Part shown: piece after piece, positions 42,645 through 52,546 of the stretch
Position numbering within the stretch: position 1 is the stretch's first letter
Layout of the letters: every line of letters begins with the position of its first letter
Assembly (NCBI RefSeq): GCF_000744655.1
Contig: NZ_JQMJ01000001.1
Span: forward strand, 558,001-622,000
Direction: 5' to 3'
DNA length: 64,000 nt
Origin: Streptacidiphilus rugosus AM-16
Lineage (GTDB): Bacteria > Actinomycetota > Actinomycetes > Streptomycetales > Streptomycetaceae
The notes under the pieces: model-generated
The model's input: the letters and a program-made list of their open reading frames with translations, nothing else
Told to the model about the DNA's origin: nothing
Databases searched by the model: none
Made by a program: the position numbers and the translations under genes

Positions 42645-45581
42645 ATGGGCCCCGGGGCTTGGGACAGCGGTATACGGGCGGCACGGGTGTCTGTGGGGAC
42701 GACCGATGGCGGGTCCGCGCGGTGGGGGTCGGTTTTCGTCGGGCGTGCCAGGGAGCTGGAAACGTTCGCAAAGTGCCGGGCCGAGGTGGCGGGGGGAACG
42801 CCGTGGCTGGTGACAGTCGAGGGCGAGGCCGGGATCGGCAAGACATCATTGGTGCACCAGGCCCTCGGAGGGGCGGAAGACGGCTTGCGGGTGTGCTGGA
42901 CCGGTTGCGACCGCGCCGAGCAGGACTACCCGTACGGGGTACTGGACCAGTTGCTGCGCCATCTGCCGTCCGACGCACCCGGCGTCCGGGACCTGGCACG
43001 CTCGCTGACCCCCACGGCGTCGCCCATCACGGTGGGCGTCGACCTGCTGGACATGCTCGCGTCCGCGACCGACACCGGCCCACTCGCGTTGGTTGTCGAC
43101 GACATCCCGTGGAGTGACCCCCAGTCTCTGAACGCCCTTGCGTTCGTGCTGCGCCGCCTGTACTCGGAACCCGTCCTGGTGGTGGTCACTGCCCGCACCG
43201 CCGCAGCGCCCATCGCCGCCGTCAGCACTTCGGACGGTCACCCGGTGCGCGACTGGCGCCAGATTCTCCGGGGCATCCGCATCCAGCGCTTTTCCCTGAC
43301 CGGACTGAGCGCTGCCGAGACAGGACAACTCGCCACCGCCCCTGGCGCCCCGCGGCTGCCGGACCCGGTCACTGCCCGACTACTGGAACGCACCGCCGGG
43401 CATCCGCTGCACCTGCGTTCCCTGCTCACCCAGATCACGCCCGCGGAGCTGGCCGACCTGTCCCACCCGTTGCCCGTCCCCGCCAGCCTGGACGCGGTTG
43501 TCTGCCACACCCTGGACCGCCTGCCCGGCGAGTCGCGCCGCCTGGTCGAGGCGCTGGCCGTACTGGGCGTCCCCACGCCGCTCGCGACGGCCGGCCGGCT
43601 CGCCGGCATCGGGGACGCCCCCCGTGCTCTGGGCCCCGCCCTGGACGTCGGGCTCGTGGCTTGGGAGCCCGACCAGCCCACCACCCCCGTCCGCATTCAT
43701 CACCAGCTTCAGTGCGACGCCGTCTACCAGGCCATCAGCCCCAGCCGTCGCCAAGCACTCCACACCACCGCCGCCACCCTCGTCAGCGCCGACGACGCCT
43801 GGGCGCACCGTGTGGCGGCCGCCACTGTGGGGCACCGCGACCGCGACCTCGAACGGGAGCTCGCCGTGGAAGCAGGGCACGAGGCCGCACAGGGCCGGTA
43901 CGACCGTGCCGCCACCTTGCAGCTGTGGGCCGCCGACCTGGCCCCTACGCGCGAACAGTACGAGACCCACCTGGTCACCGCCGCCACCGGTCTCCTCACC
44001 GGCCAGGCCTACGGCCGGGCTCACGGCCTGCGCGACCTCCTGGACCGTTGCGCCCCCAGCCCCCGCCGGGACGCCGCCCTCGGCTATCTCCTCGCCTTCG
44101 CCGGAGAGGATCCACCCCGCGCCGAGCACCTGTTGATCCATGCTCGGGACACCGCCACCGACCCCGCCGTACGCTTGCTCGCCGGCACCTGGCTCGGGAT
44201 CGCCTACCATCTGCGGGCAGACGGCCCCCGGACTGTCGCCGCTCTTCGGCCCGTCGTCGACCAACTGCCGTCCGGCGCCACCGCCCATCATGCCCGGGGC
44301 ACGCTCGCGTACGCGGTCGGCTGCGCCGAAGGGCCCGGTATCGGTCTCGGGGTCATCGCCGAGGCCGGTCTGCTCGACAAGGCCGCCCAGGTCCCCCACC
44401 CGGACAGCCCCATGCTGACGTGGCGGGGCATGCTGCGGGTGCGTGCTGGCCACCTCGCCTCCGGCATCGAGGACCTGACCGTCCTCCTCGCACGCCAGCG
44501 CACCGATCCCGGCCTGCCCACGTTGGCAGTCGAGCACTTCATGCTCGCCTTCGCCCGCCATTTCGTCGGCCGCTACGAAGACGCCGCGAGCAGTGCCGAC
44601 CAGGCCCTGCTCACCGCCGACATCCAGGCCCAGCCCTGGGCCCTCGCCCCTGGGCACGCGGCCGCCGTTCTCGCCCACGCCCAGCAAGGCCACGACCGGC
44701 AGACCCGGACCCATCTCGAGGCCTGCCATCGCCACGCGCGCCTCTTCCCCGGGCTGACCTCGATCTTCCCGATCTTGGCCGAGGCCGTCTGGGCCCAGGC
44801 CCAGGACGACCACGCAGCCATGCTCCGGGCGCTGCTTGCCATCGACGACCCCAATGCTGTCGCTCCCGGTATGCGCAACCAACTCGTCGTGCAGTGGGCG
44901 CCGCTCCTGGTGGAGGCCGCAACCGGTACCGCCGAGCCGACCGGTGCCGAGCTCCGGCGTGCCCGGCAGGCCTTGGGTCTCTTCGACGATCTCGTGAGGG
45001 ACGCGCCCGGTCTTGCGACCACCTCGGCCTGGCTGCACGGGCGCCTCGCCATAGCCCACGGCGACGTTCAACAGGCCACCGCGCATTACCGAGCCGGCCT
45101 TGCGACCTCCGTCCGCGATGGCGATGACATCCCTCTGCATTGCGCATTGCTCCACCGTGACCTCGGCCGCCTGTACGGGACCACCGCCGATGACCGTGCA
45201 CGGGCCACCGCGCACCTCCAGCACGCCCTGGACGGGTTCACCGATCTCGGTGCCGCTCCCTACACGCGGCGCACCGCCGCCGAACTCGCCCGCCTGCAGC
45301 CGACGTCCGCCCAACCGATGACCAGCACTGTCCGGCGCGCCGACGCCGCGGAGGGGCTGCTGACCGAGCGGGAGCAGCACGTCGCCCACCTCGCTGTCCA
45401 GGGTCTGACCAACCAGGAGATCGCCCGCGAGCTGTTCCTCAGCCCGAAGACGATCGAGTACCACCTCGGCCACGTCTACGAGAAGCTCCAACTCACCGGT
45501 CGCCGCCAACTGCGCGCCCGACTCCACCCGTCCCCGTATGACGGGCACCAGGCGTTCCTGGAACATCGCGTCAGTCCGTGA
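42645..45581 (+). CDS. LAL-type LuxR-family giant regulator
   Basis: 978 aa. AAA-type ATPase region: VFVGRARELETFAKCRAEVA, Walker A GEAGIGKTS (residues 60-68), Walker B-like LALVVDDIPWSD; a long helical TPR-like middle; C-terminal LuxR helix-turn-helix LLTEREQHVAHLAVQGLTNQ, EIARELFLSPKTIEYHLGHV. This is the MalT/LAL layout, often pathway-specific activators in actinomycetes. The first about 25 residues are uncertain; GTG 42690 is an alternative start. It stands alone: no biosynthetic genes lie within the window. Confidence 0.9.
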   Translation: MGPGAWDSGIRAARVSVGTTDGGSARWGSVFVGRARELETFAKCRAEVAGGTPWLVTVEGEAGIGKTSLVHQALGGAEDGLRVCWTGCDRAEQDYPYGVLDQLLRHLPSDAPGVRDLARSLTPTASPITVGVDLLDMLASATDTGPLALVVDDIPWSDPQSLNALAFVLRRLYSEPVLVVVTARTAAAPIAAVSTSDGHPVRDWRQILRGIRIQRFSLTGLSAAETGQLATAPGAPRLPDPVTARLLERTAGHPLHLRSLLTQITPAELADLSHPLPVPASLDAVVCHTLDRLPGESRRLVEALAVLGVPTPLATAGRLAGIGDAPRALGPALDVGLVAWEPDQPTTPVRIHHQLQCDAVYQAISPSRRQALHTTAATLVSADDAWAHRVAAATVGHRDRDLERELAVEAGHEAAQGRYDRAATLQLWAADLAPTREQYETHLVTAATGLLTGQAYGRAHGLRDLLDRCAPSPRRDAALGYLLAFAGEDPPRAEHLLIHARDTATDPAVRLLAGTWLGIAYHLRADGPRTVAALRPVVDQLPSGATAHHARGTLAYAVGCAEGPGIGLGVIAEAGLLDKAAQVPHPDSPMLTWRGMLRVRAGHLASGIEDLTVLLARQRTDPGLPTLAVEHFMLAFARHFVGRYEDAASSADQALLTADIQAQPWALAPGHAAAVLAHAQQGHDRQTRTHLEACHRHARLFPGLTSIFPILAEAVWAQAQDDHAAMLRALLAIDDPNAVAPGMRNQLVVQWAPLLVEAATGTAEPTGAELRRARQALGLFDDLVRDAPGLATTSAWLHGRLAIAHGDVQQATAHYRAGLATSVRDGDDIPLHCALLHRDLGRLYGTTADDRARATAHLQHALDGFTDLGAAPYTRRTAAELARLQPTSAQPMTSTVRRADAAEGLLTEREQHVAHLAVQGLTNQEIARELFLSPKTIEYHLGHVYEKLQLTGRRQLRARLHPSPYDGHQAFLEHRVSP

Positions 45582-45868
45582 TGTGAGGGTCCGGCCGAGG
45601 GTCGCGGGCGCTCAGCGCGACCAGCGCGCCTTCACCATCGAACCGCACCGGGCGGCTGCGAGGCGTGCTGGTGAATAATCGCCAGGATCCGGACGCCCAA
45701 CCAGGAGACGGGTGCTGCGTGGCCGGCCTTGACGGAGAGCGCGGTGGTGCCGATCCGGTCGGGGATCCAGTGCTGCGCCAGGGTCGACGGTAGGGTCCGC
45801 TTGGGCGGCCTGCTGCTGATGCCGCAGCGCTGCACCCCCGGGGAGACCACCGCCTCGCCTGGGGTACA
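45582..45868. other. Intergenic region, possible transposase scrap
   Basis: The minus-strand frame 45632-45850 (IPDRIGTTALSVKAGHAAPV, SWLGVRILAIIHQHASQPPG) has some protein character and may be the end of a decayed gene, but I do not recognise it. It separates the LAL gene from the low-GC island. Confidence 0.3.
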
Positions 45869-47245
45869 TCAGATGATATTGATCACGCTCTTGTCCTTGA
45901 CCCGCAGGAGGTTCGCCACCAGGTCCTGCAGGCCCGCAGTATCTCCGGTGCCCGCTCTTAGTGAGACTTCGTATTCGTGCCGTGCCAGAAGCCGGTGCCC
46001 TTTTCTTACCATTCCCAGATCCTTGAGCATCCATCGGCTACCCCCGAGGAATTCAATCATTTTTTTGAAAGCGTCGCTCGGTGACTCGCCTCCGGCACCG
46101 TCCACGTAGAGGTTCCCCCCGCACGTCATGAAGAAGATCACGCTCCCCTCGGCGACCTCTTTGCGCATGGCCTTCACCAGCAGCATGTTCTGCATTTCAG
46201 GGAAGCCGACGATGCGCCTCACGACATTAATATATGTTCTGCGATCGCGGTCTCGGTAAACCTCGATTTCAAGGTCGCCAAAGGATGCCTTCTTTTCATT
46301 TGCCGAAACCGTTTCCTTGATCAGCCCCAGCAGTGCGGGGTTGAGACTGCTGATCTCCTCCTCGGCGGCATTCTTCTCCCGAAGAATCATGTATCTACTG
46401 TCGCAAAGGCGAAAAGAGTAAGAAGATTCGCTCTGGATTTCTGCCTTGGGTATGCCGGCTGCCATTTTCACATGCTGATCCATCGACGGCTCTTGGGCCC
46501 GCTCCGCGTTTTCCCTTCGAAGCGCAACAGCTTCACTCTCCGCCCACTTGGCGATTTCACTCATTGAATTCGTCAGATAATCGATGAGTAGCTGCGCCTC
46601 CTTGAGGCGTTCTTCCTGGTTTTGAATCCGCGTTTCAAAATCTGAGAAACCCGCCGATCTGGCCCAGAGTGCTTTTGCCTCCCGTTCGAGCCTTGTGAGC
46701 TTGCTAGGAAGCCGTGCATGCTTATCCTCTACCTGCTTCAGGGTACTTTGGAGCGCTGAGACCTGGCTAGCTGCGTCTTCCATCAGTCCCGCCTTCGGCT
46801 TCACGTCCGAAGGGGCAAGGATACGCTTATTCCTCGCTACGTTGACACATTGCATGGCTATTACCAAAGATGCCCGGACAGCGTCCGTCCCGCTAGTCTG
46901 TTCTCGGTCTATTGCTGCCAATAGCTCACGCAAGGACACGTCCAACGTCTCGAATTCGTCTGCAAGACCTCCGGCGGAACCCTTCTCCTTGGATTCCGCG
47001 CGCACGCTCGACTCGGAGTCCAGGCTCAGGAGAGGTGGAGGTCCCGAGATGGTATCGGCCGGCGCATCGTCTTGGGGTTCTGCCAAGAGCGGCGGCCTAT
47101 CCGCTCCGATGTGCAGCAGTACTCGTTTGATTGATTCCTTGGCGTCCGGGGTAAGTGCGTTCGTGCTCCTGGGTTCGATGCCGAGCTCCTTGCAGATGAT
47201 CGCAAGAAGATTAGCTGCGCCGAGTGGTTTGGGTGGTTGGGTCAT
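45869..47245 (-). CDS. Unknown island protein C: MTQPPK-type N terminus, coiled coil
   Basis: 458 aa, family not recognised. Parts: a short N-terminal helical module (MTQPPKPLGAANLLAIICKE, then LLHIGA) like that of the upstream gene; an acidic linker; a helical part (LDVSLRELLAAIDREQ); a coiled coil near residues 150-245 (SALQSTLKQVEDKHARLPSK, RIQNQEERLKEAQLLIDYLT); and a C-terminal alpha/beta domain (FGDLEIEVYRDRDRRTYINV, EVAEGSVIFFMTCGGNLYVD). No signal peptide or membrane helix. Base composition is clearly less GC-rich than flanking genes. Last gene of a three-gene operon; 33 bp from the gene before it. Structural or scaffold role is a guess. Confidence 0.75.
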   Translation of the reverse strand: MTQPPKPLGAANLLAIICKELGIEPRSTNALTPDAKESIKRVLLHIGADRPPLLAEPQDDAPADTISGPPPLLSLDSESSVRAESKEKGSAGGLADEFETLDVSLRELLAAIDREQTSGTDAVRASLVIAMQCVNVARNKRILAPSDVKPKAGLMEDAASQVSALQSTLKQVEDKHARLPSKLTRLEREAKALWARSAGFSDFETRIQNQEERLKEAQLLIDYLTNSMSEIAKWAESEAVALRRENAERAQEPSMDQHVKMAAGIPKAEIQSESSYSFRLCDSRYMILREKNAAEEEISSLNPALLGLIKETVSANEKKASFGDLEIEVYRDRDRRTYINVVRRIVGFPEMQNMLLVKAMRKEVAEGSVIFFMTCGGNLYVDGAGGESPSDAFKKMIEFLGGSRWMLKDLGMVRKGHRLLARHEYEVSLRAGTGDTAGLQDLVANLLRVKDKSVINII

Positions 47246-47278
47246 GTTGTCATTCCTGCGTTTGATCAGGTAGCCGGT

Positions 47279-48505
47279 CTATTTCGTGCTGCTTGCCTCG
47301 AGATCGATGAAGACTTGGGAGGCGAGGGAAGCGAGTTCCGTACGGGAGATTTGCTTCGCGAGTTTTTTCTGGATCCGCTTTGCGGCTTTCGCTTCCACCC
47401 GGTCCCTCTTGGCGGTGGCCACGGCCGCCCCGTAGTTTCCCGGCCCCCCACCCTGGCCGGATTTCTCTACCGACACGGAATAGCCGGGAAGCCCCTGGAT
47501 CGTAGCGATGACCTTCGGATCCAGGTCATCCACAATGATGGTGTTCTTTTTTTCGCTTGCGGAGGGGCGAATATATCCGCTCTTAGGTTCTGCAGTGCCC
47601 AGTTTTCGCAGGAGAAGAGCAGCCTTCTCGGCTCTCGGCCTCAGTAGCTCCTCATCTTCTCCCCTAAGCAGGAAAACAGCGTGATCCGTGTAGTAATGGT
47701 ACGTACCGACCGAACCCGAACCTGCCGCGCAGAGGGCTTTAAGGGTAACTGTATTGTCCTGCTCAATCCGCTCGGGGGTCAATGAAACGTGGATTTCGCA
47801 GGAATGTTTTGGATCGGAAGCGGATTCGTCTCCGCGATCTTTCTTGACGAGCCGTATGATGATTCCTCGATCGTCATCAAACATATCAAAGCTAGTAGAG
47901 GGACCGGACGAAATTTTCTCCTGCGCGATTTCCAGTATCGAATCTGGAAGTGTCATGAGACGTGCCATCATGGTTCCGGCGTCACTCCACGGCGCAGTGG
48001 CCACCAATCCCTCGAGTGCGTCCTTCCCGTGGACCTCGATCAGGCGCTCCTGCAGCGAGGCGGGGGGACCTTCCGATTTTACGCCGCCATGGAGAACATA
48101 CTCATCTTCATCCTTATTGAAGACAAAATCAAATCCGATTGCCGGTTTCAAGCCATGATTCGCAACCCACTTATCGTTGCCGGATAGTGGCCGAGTCGCA
48201 CTCTCTCGATACTGGGACTTGTCACTATTCCACCATTTCGGCAATATCTCCTCGACCGTAGATGATATTTCCGGTGCACTGGGGGCGTCCATTGCGCTTG
48301 GGGGCTGGATTCCTTCCTGTCCCTGTGGCTTTCCTGGTGGAGGGGTGGTTTCTGGCCGTTGCGGCGGAGCCCCAGTCGGCACTGGTGGAATCGCACCTAG
48401 GGCGATGAGTATTCTCGCCAGGGTCGGGTCATCGACTTTCGAACCGAACTGAGCGTCAATTATGCTTCTAAGCTCTTGTATTGTTAGTTTCGGCGGTTGG
48501 GTCAT
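47279..48505 (-). CDS. Unknown island protein B: MTQPPK-type N terminus
   Basis: 408 aa, not recognised. N terminus MTQPPKLTIQELRSIIDAQF with ILIALGAIPP parallels protein C (MTQPPK...LLHIGA), suggesting a shared about 45-residue helical module. A Pro-rich linker follows, then a globular region (NDKWVANHGLKPAIGFDFVF, DDDRGIIIRLVKKD, SCEIHVSLTPERI, HYYTDHAVFLLRGEDE) and a basic C-terminal helix rich in Lys/Arg (AKAAKRIQKKLAKQISRTEL). Cytoplasmic by sequence. Lies 25 bp after gene A and 33 bp before gene C, so co-transcribed. Confidence 0.75.
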   Translation of the reverse strand: MTQPPKLTIQELRSIIDAQFGSKVDDPTLARILIALGAIPPVPTGAPPQRPETTPPPGKPQGQEGIQPPSAMDAPSAPEISSTVEEILPKWWNSDKSQYRESATRPLSGNDKWVANHGLKPAIGFDFVFNKDEDEYVLHGGVKSEGPPASLQERLIEVHGKDALEGLVATAPWSDAGTMMARLMTLPDSILEIAQEKISSGPSTSFDMFDDDRGIIIRLVKKDRGDESASDPKHSCEIHVSLTPERIEQDNTVTLKALCAAGSGSVGTYHYYTDHAVFLLRGEDEELLRPRAEKAALLLRKLGTAEPKSGYIRPSASEKKNTIIVDDLDPKVIATIQGLPGYSVSVEKSGQGGGPGNYGAAVATAKRDRVEAKAAKRIQKKLAKQISRTELASLASQVFIDLEASSTK

Positions 48506-48530
48506 CGTGATGTCCTGGAACTTTACGGGA

Positions 48531-50111
48531 TTATGTTGGAGTATGAGGGGCCCGCGGCCCCCAGTCCAGTTTCAGGGAATGCAGGAGATCCGTCGCTACC
48601 TGGGCCATCTCGACTTCAGAAGTATTCCGCGCATGAAGAGACTCCTTTACCTTTGTTGCGATTTCGTAGTGTTCTTTTGTCGGCTGGGCGATAGTGCCAG
48701 GAATGCGAGTTTGCTCAGCTTTGGCTTCTGATCTGGGGGCGGTGCGGTGTCGTGCGGTCTGGATTTCTGGTTTCGTCCACCGGGGACTTTCGGTTTTACT
48801 TGATCGGGCTGCCGTCTCGGGCTCGTGAGGTTCAGGTCGTTTGGGGAGAGGTTTCGCCTGCTTCAAGGCCGGGGATTTTGATTGCGGCGTCGACGTGCTT
48901 GCTTTAGGGCGGCGGTCGCGGCGTGGAAGGCCGTCCGACCGCGGAGATGGTTTTTCCTGATTTTTCGTCGGACTTTTCCATCCTCCGCCGTATTCATTGA
49001 TGATTCTCCGGTCTCTCTGATTTTTCAAGTCGACTTGGCGCAGCAAGCCCGCTGTTCTGACTCTTCTGGCGAGACCGAGTGCCACTCGTGCGCGGAGGGT
49101 GGTGGGGATCAACAGCATTTGGTTATTGAGGACGTAGGCCTCACGGGTCCCGACCTCTCCCCGAGCGGCTTCTTCAGCGGCAACCTTGTCGAAAGTGAAG
49201 GTGACCTCCGTAAATTTGCCACGATAATTTACCTTGAAACCCGGTTCGGGCTGGCGTGTCAGACCCGAGAGGAGGTGCATCGGGTTACTTATCCTGCATT
49301 TCTCCAGGAAACGGCTCGCTTCGCCGACGTTGGCGAATGACACTTCGTGCCTTCCGGCTTCCACAAGGTTGAGAGTAAACACAACCGGATGACTTTCTGC
49401 CTTCCCTTTCCAGTAGTCATATGTCTGCCAGTTGCCTGTACCCTGGGCATCCTCGCCTGAGTTTGGGACGTAGGTTCCATACTTTTCTGGGCCGTAGACG
49501 TATGCGCCGTCCGGCGCCAGGGCATAATATTTTGTTCCACGCAAGACCGCTCCGTCGTACAGGTAGCCGGTGAGCTGGACGGTCCCGTCGGCGCGGCCTG
49601 CTGGCTGGATCTCCTGTTTGGTGCGAAGGAGCTCTTGTTGGGCTTTGAAGCGCTCGTCCCATGTCAGCCATACCGTCGAATCCCTGGAGGCCGCGTAGAG
49701 GTATTGTTTCCCATCCCACTTGTACCACTTTGTTTCGGCGGGATGTTTCCCTGTCCATGAGATATTCTTTTGGGGCACGGCCGCCTCGCGGCCTTGACCG
49801 TGCTCCCAGGCCGCGACGAGATACGCAAGCGCCGCATAACCTGCCCTGACATTTTCATCGCGATGGCTGGCGAGGACCTCGTCCCAGAAGGCCCATTCGT
49901 AGCCCGCGCCGGCTCCCCATTGCTGTAGCGTTTCGATCAGTACTCTGTCGTCAAGATCAACCCAGTTCTCGTCGCCGTAGAACAGCAGCGCGGCAAACCT
50001 CGGGTTCCATTGGTCACGCTCGGCCCGGCCCACTCTGCGGGGATCATCATCGTCCGTGATCGGGCGTAGCAGGTACTTGAATGCGTCGAGGTACTCCTGC
50101 CATTCGGCCAT
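48531..50111 (-). CDS. Unknown island protein A
   Basis: 526 aa, not recognised. N-terminal Trp/acid-rich region (MAEWQEYLDAFKYLLRPITD, WNPRFAALLFYGDENWVDLD); a beta-rich middle with repeated aromatic patterns (TKWYKWDGKQYLYAASRDST, RGTKYYALAPDGAYVYGPEK, YGTYVPNSGE); EVTFTFDKVAAEEAARGEVG; then a long basic, Pro/Ser/Lys-rich disordered stretch (residues about 365-460) and a C-terminal helix. No signal peptide or membrane segment. First gene of the operon A-B-C; lower GC than neighbours. It could be an effector, a structural protein or part of a defence module; nothing decides this. Confidence 0.75.
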   Translation of the reverse strand: MAEWQEYLDAFKYLLRPITDDDDPRRVGRAERDQWNPRFAALLFYGDENWVDLDDRVLIETLQQWGAGAGYEWAFWDEVLASHRDENVRAGYAALAYLVAAWEHGQGREAAVPQKNISWTGKHPAETKWYKWDGKQYLYAASRDSTVWLTWDERFKAQQELLRTKQEIQPAGRADGTVQLTGYLYDGAVLRGTKYYALAPDGAYVYGPEKYGTYVPNSGEDAQGTGNWQTYDYWKGKAESHPVVFTLNLVEAGRHEVSFANVGEASRFLEKCRISNPMHLLSGLTRQPEPGFKVNYRGKFTEVTFTFDKVAAEEAARGEVGTREAYVLNNQMLLIPTTLRARVALGLARRVRTAGLLRQVDLKNQRDRRIINEYGGGWKSPTKNQEKPSPRSDGLPRRDRRPKASTSTPQSKSPALKQAKPLPKRPEPHEPETAARSSKTESPRWTKPEIQTARHRTAPRSEAKAEQTRIPGTIAQPTKEHYEIATKVKESLHARNTSEVEMAQVATDLLHSLKLDWGPRAPHTPT

Positions 50112-50389
50112 TCGGTTTTCCTAACCCTCGCCTGCCCGCGAAAAATGGGCTTGCCCGCGAATTCAGTCGAGTCGTGATGCCCTGATTGCCCTGCCCTGGT
50201 GCGGAGTTTCCGGAAGACGATCCCTTCGGCGGAGTGCCCGGATGTAGACCGGCGGGACATCCTTTCAGGCAGCGTTGGACTGCACAGTCGCTGCGCCATG
50301 ACGTAGCTGCCCTGGCCAGGCGGTTGGATGAGGCACCCTTGGTCAGCGCATTCGTGTCCCACCACGGCTCCGTTCGCGGTGCCGGTCCG
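50112..50389. other. Upstream region of the island operon, then transposase scrap
   Basis: The first about 60 bases (AT-richer, CTTGCCCGCGAATTCAGTCG) should contain the promoter of gene A, but it runs directly into transposase-derived sequence. The IS insertion may have altered expression of the operon. Confidence 0.3.
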
Positions 50390-50796
50390 GTGGCCCTTCG
50401 CGGACCAGGGCAGGCCGCGGACAGCCCGCAGTTCATCCCGGTGCTGAAGAAGATCCGGGTCCGCGGACCCGTTGGGCGTCCCCGCACCCGGCCGGACGCA
50501 GTCGCCGGAGACAAGGCCTACTCGTCCCGCGGCAACCGAACCCACCTGCGAAAACGCCAGACCAAGGCTGTGATTCCGGAGAAAACCGACCAGGTCGCCA
50601 ACCGGAGGAGGAAGGGCCGCACGGGCGGTCGTCCGGTCGGCCACGACGCCGAGCTCTACAAGGAGCGGAACACCGTCGAGCGCCTGATCAACAAGCTGAA
50701 GGCCTGGCGAGGCATCGCCACCCCGTACGACAAGACCCCCGAGAGCTACCTCGCCGGCCTCCACTTACGCGCCTCGATGATCTGGATCAAAGAGCT
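50390..50796 (+). pseudogene. IS5-family transposase, C-terminal remnant
   Basis: Frame with DSPQFIPVLKKIRVRGPVGR, PRTRPDAVAGDKAYSSRGNR, VIPEKTDQVANRRRKGRTGG and ERNTVERLINKLKAWRGIAT: the second Asp and the Glu of an IS5-type DDE_Tnp_1 domain. The N-terminal half is missing and the 3' end runs into a STAS-domain gene without a stop. Confidence 0.85.
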
Positions 50797-50881
50797 CGCC
50801 GAAGCCCCCTTCTTGATCACGACTCGATACGCGCCCCAGCCGCGCTCCCGCCGCACCGCCACTGCGTACCCGGAGCAGCTC

Positions 50882-51190
50882 ATGGCCTTCACCGTCGCCC
50901 ACGACGCCAAAGGCGTCGTCATCGTCACCATCCTGTAGGCGATGGACGTCGATGACCGGCCCGTGCTGTGCCGAGCTGTTCAGGAGCAGCTGCGCTCGCC
51001 TGCCTGCCGCAAGATCGTCGTCGACTTCCGGTGCGGGGACCTCAGACCTGCCGCCGTGACCGCCGCACTACGGATCCACCAGCTCTCATCCGCCTGTCAG
51101 GTCCCCTGCACGCTGGTGAGCGAGGATCGCGTCACATTGCGACGTGTGCTCGCCGACAACGGGCCGGCCGACCGCCCCAGCCACGGATGA
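50882..51190 (+). pseudogene. STAS-domain (anti-sigma factor antagonist-like) gene with premature stop
   Basis: ATG 50882 (GGAG upstream) reads MAFTVAHDAKGVVIVTIL, then TAG at 50936-50938, then in the same frame AMDVDDRPVLCRAVQEQLRS and CRKIVVDFRCGDLRP. The pattern resembles the first strands and helix of SpoIIAA-like STAS domains (G-x-M/L-D-x-D-...-L, then IVVDF), where the segment normally continues with a DSS/T motif. That motif is missing here, so the gene is degenerate besides the stop. Family call is moderate. Confidence 0.5.
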
Positions 51191-51324
51191 CCACCAGCCT
51201 GGCAGCCGCGCTGATCGACCGTCTGCCCGGGCAGGACTCACCCAGGTAACCGTCCCGTGACCGACTGGCCCTGGACCAATGCTGCGACGCCACCGGCGAG
51301 CCTCACGTCCCGGCCACGGGCCCA

Positions 51325-51513
51325 CTACCCGCCGTCCCGCACAGACGTGCCCGACAATGCCTGGGCTGGTGCCGGTATCGCGGGCTCGAGCGTTCGCGAG
51401 TCCGCGACGGCGGCAGGGGGCTGCCGGTGTGTCCCGTGGGCCCAACTCTCGGCGGCGAGCCACATGAGCAGCACGAACAGCGGGGTCAGCAGAATGGTCA
51501 TGGTGATGGTCAT
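51325..51513 (-). CDS. Possible small single-pass membrane protein
   Basis: 62 aa from ATG 51513, AGGAAG nine bases upstream. MTITMTILLTPLFVLLMWLA forms one membrane helix, followed by a Pro/Ala-rich tail. No family recognised; coding status is uncertain because the length is short. Confidence 0.35.
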   Translation of the reverse strand: MTITMTILLTPLFVLLMWLAAESWAHGTHRQPPAAVADSRTLEPAIPAPAQALSGTSVRDGG

Positions 51514-51760
51514 CAATGGTCTTCCTGAGGCCTGGTCCTTCCTGGCTGGCTCCCCCACTCGCCGAACCCTACGCATCAGGCATCGGTGATCGCACGGTCC
51601 GCACCGGCCTTTACCCGTACGGGCATTGAACCCGGGGCTGGAAGCACGGTCCCTGCGGGAGCACTGCGCCTTTTCAGAGTGGGCACCGATCGGGTGATGT
51701 CCCACGTGACCGCTGACCATCAGAGAACGCCCGGGGCCCTCGGGGTGTTGAGAGAGGTGC

Positions 51761-52546
51761 TTGAAGTCTCAACTCATCACCCAGAAGGCCTCGTTGGTCA
51801 CATATCCTGCCGCACTCGACCTGCCCCATGCGATCGTCGAGTGGGTCACCATGCTGATTGTCACCCGTGAGGGTGACCGCCGGTGCAAGCTCCGCCCGTC
51901 CCAGCGAGCCCTGATCGCGCTGGTGTACCTGCGCAAACACGACACCCTGGCCCAGCTCGCGGCCGGCTTCGGGATCAGTGTCGGCACCGCCCACGCCTAC
52001 GTGCATGCGGTCACCGACCTCCTTGCCCGCAGAGCGCCCGGCCTGACCCAAGCCCTGCGCGAGGAGAGCAGCGAGTACGTGCTCGTCGACGGCACCCTCG
52101 CACCGTGCGACCGGGTCGGCGACGGCCGCGCCGACTACAGCGGCAAACACCGCCGCCACGGCGTGAACCTGCAGGTCATTACCGGTGCCGCAGGCAATCT
52201 GCTGTGGATCTCCAGGCCGCTGCCCGGTCGCACCCATGATCTCACCGCGGCCCGCCAGCACCGTATCCCAGCCACCTGCGCGCGTCTGCGGGTCCCCGTG
52301 CTCGCCGACCTGGCGTACACCGGAGCGGGCCCGGGTGTCGCCGTCCCGGTGGTCCGCCGCCGACCCAAGCAGGAGCTCACCGCGAAGCAGAAGTCGCTGA
52401 ACAAGGCCCACGCCCGGCTGCGCTGCCCGGTCGAACGCGGCGTCGGCACCGTCAAACGCCGGCGAATCTTCCGCCATGCACGCTGCAGCCCAGGCTGGCT
52501 CCAGTCAGCGGCCAAGGCCGTCCTCACTCTCGAGAGGCAACGCTGA
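51761..52546 (+). CDS. IS5-family transposase (DDE_Tnp_4 type)
   Basis: 261 aa. N-terminal helix-turn-helix ([20 protein letters not shown]) and DDE core: [31 protein letters not shown] and the Glu in [20 protein letters not shown]. The ending AVLTLERQR is the usual C terminus. Appears complete; the element ends were not resolved. It stands between the two arms of the unknown island. Confidence 0.85.
   Translation: MKSQLITQKASLVTYPAALDLPHAIVEWVTMLIVTREGDRRCKLRPSQRALIALVYLRKHDTLAQLAAGFGISVGTAHAYVHAVTDLLARRAPGLTQALREESSEYVLVDGTLAPCDRVGDGRADYSGKHRRHGVNLQVITGAAGNLLWISRPLPGRTHDLTAARQHRIPATCARLRVPVLADLAYTGAGPGVAVPVVRRRPKQELTAKQKSLNKAHARLRCPVERGVGTVKRRRIFRHARCSPGWLQSAAKAVLTLERQR

Noticed and set aside
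43380-45566. Long antisense frame (728 aa) opposite the LAL regulator
   Set aside because: Composition is that of a GC-rich shadow, with no family features; the plus-strand LAL protein has complete domains.
42645-45581. Biosynthetic gene cluster marked by the LAL regulator
   Set aside because: No polyketide, peptide or tailoring genes lie within the window; neighbours are IS remnants and the unknown island.
51257-51589. Plus-strand 110-aa frame opposite the small membrane protein
   Set aside because: Low-complexity shadow composition and no ribosome-binding site; the minus-strand frame has a plausible one.
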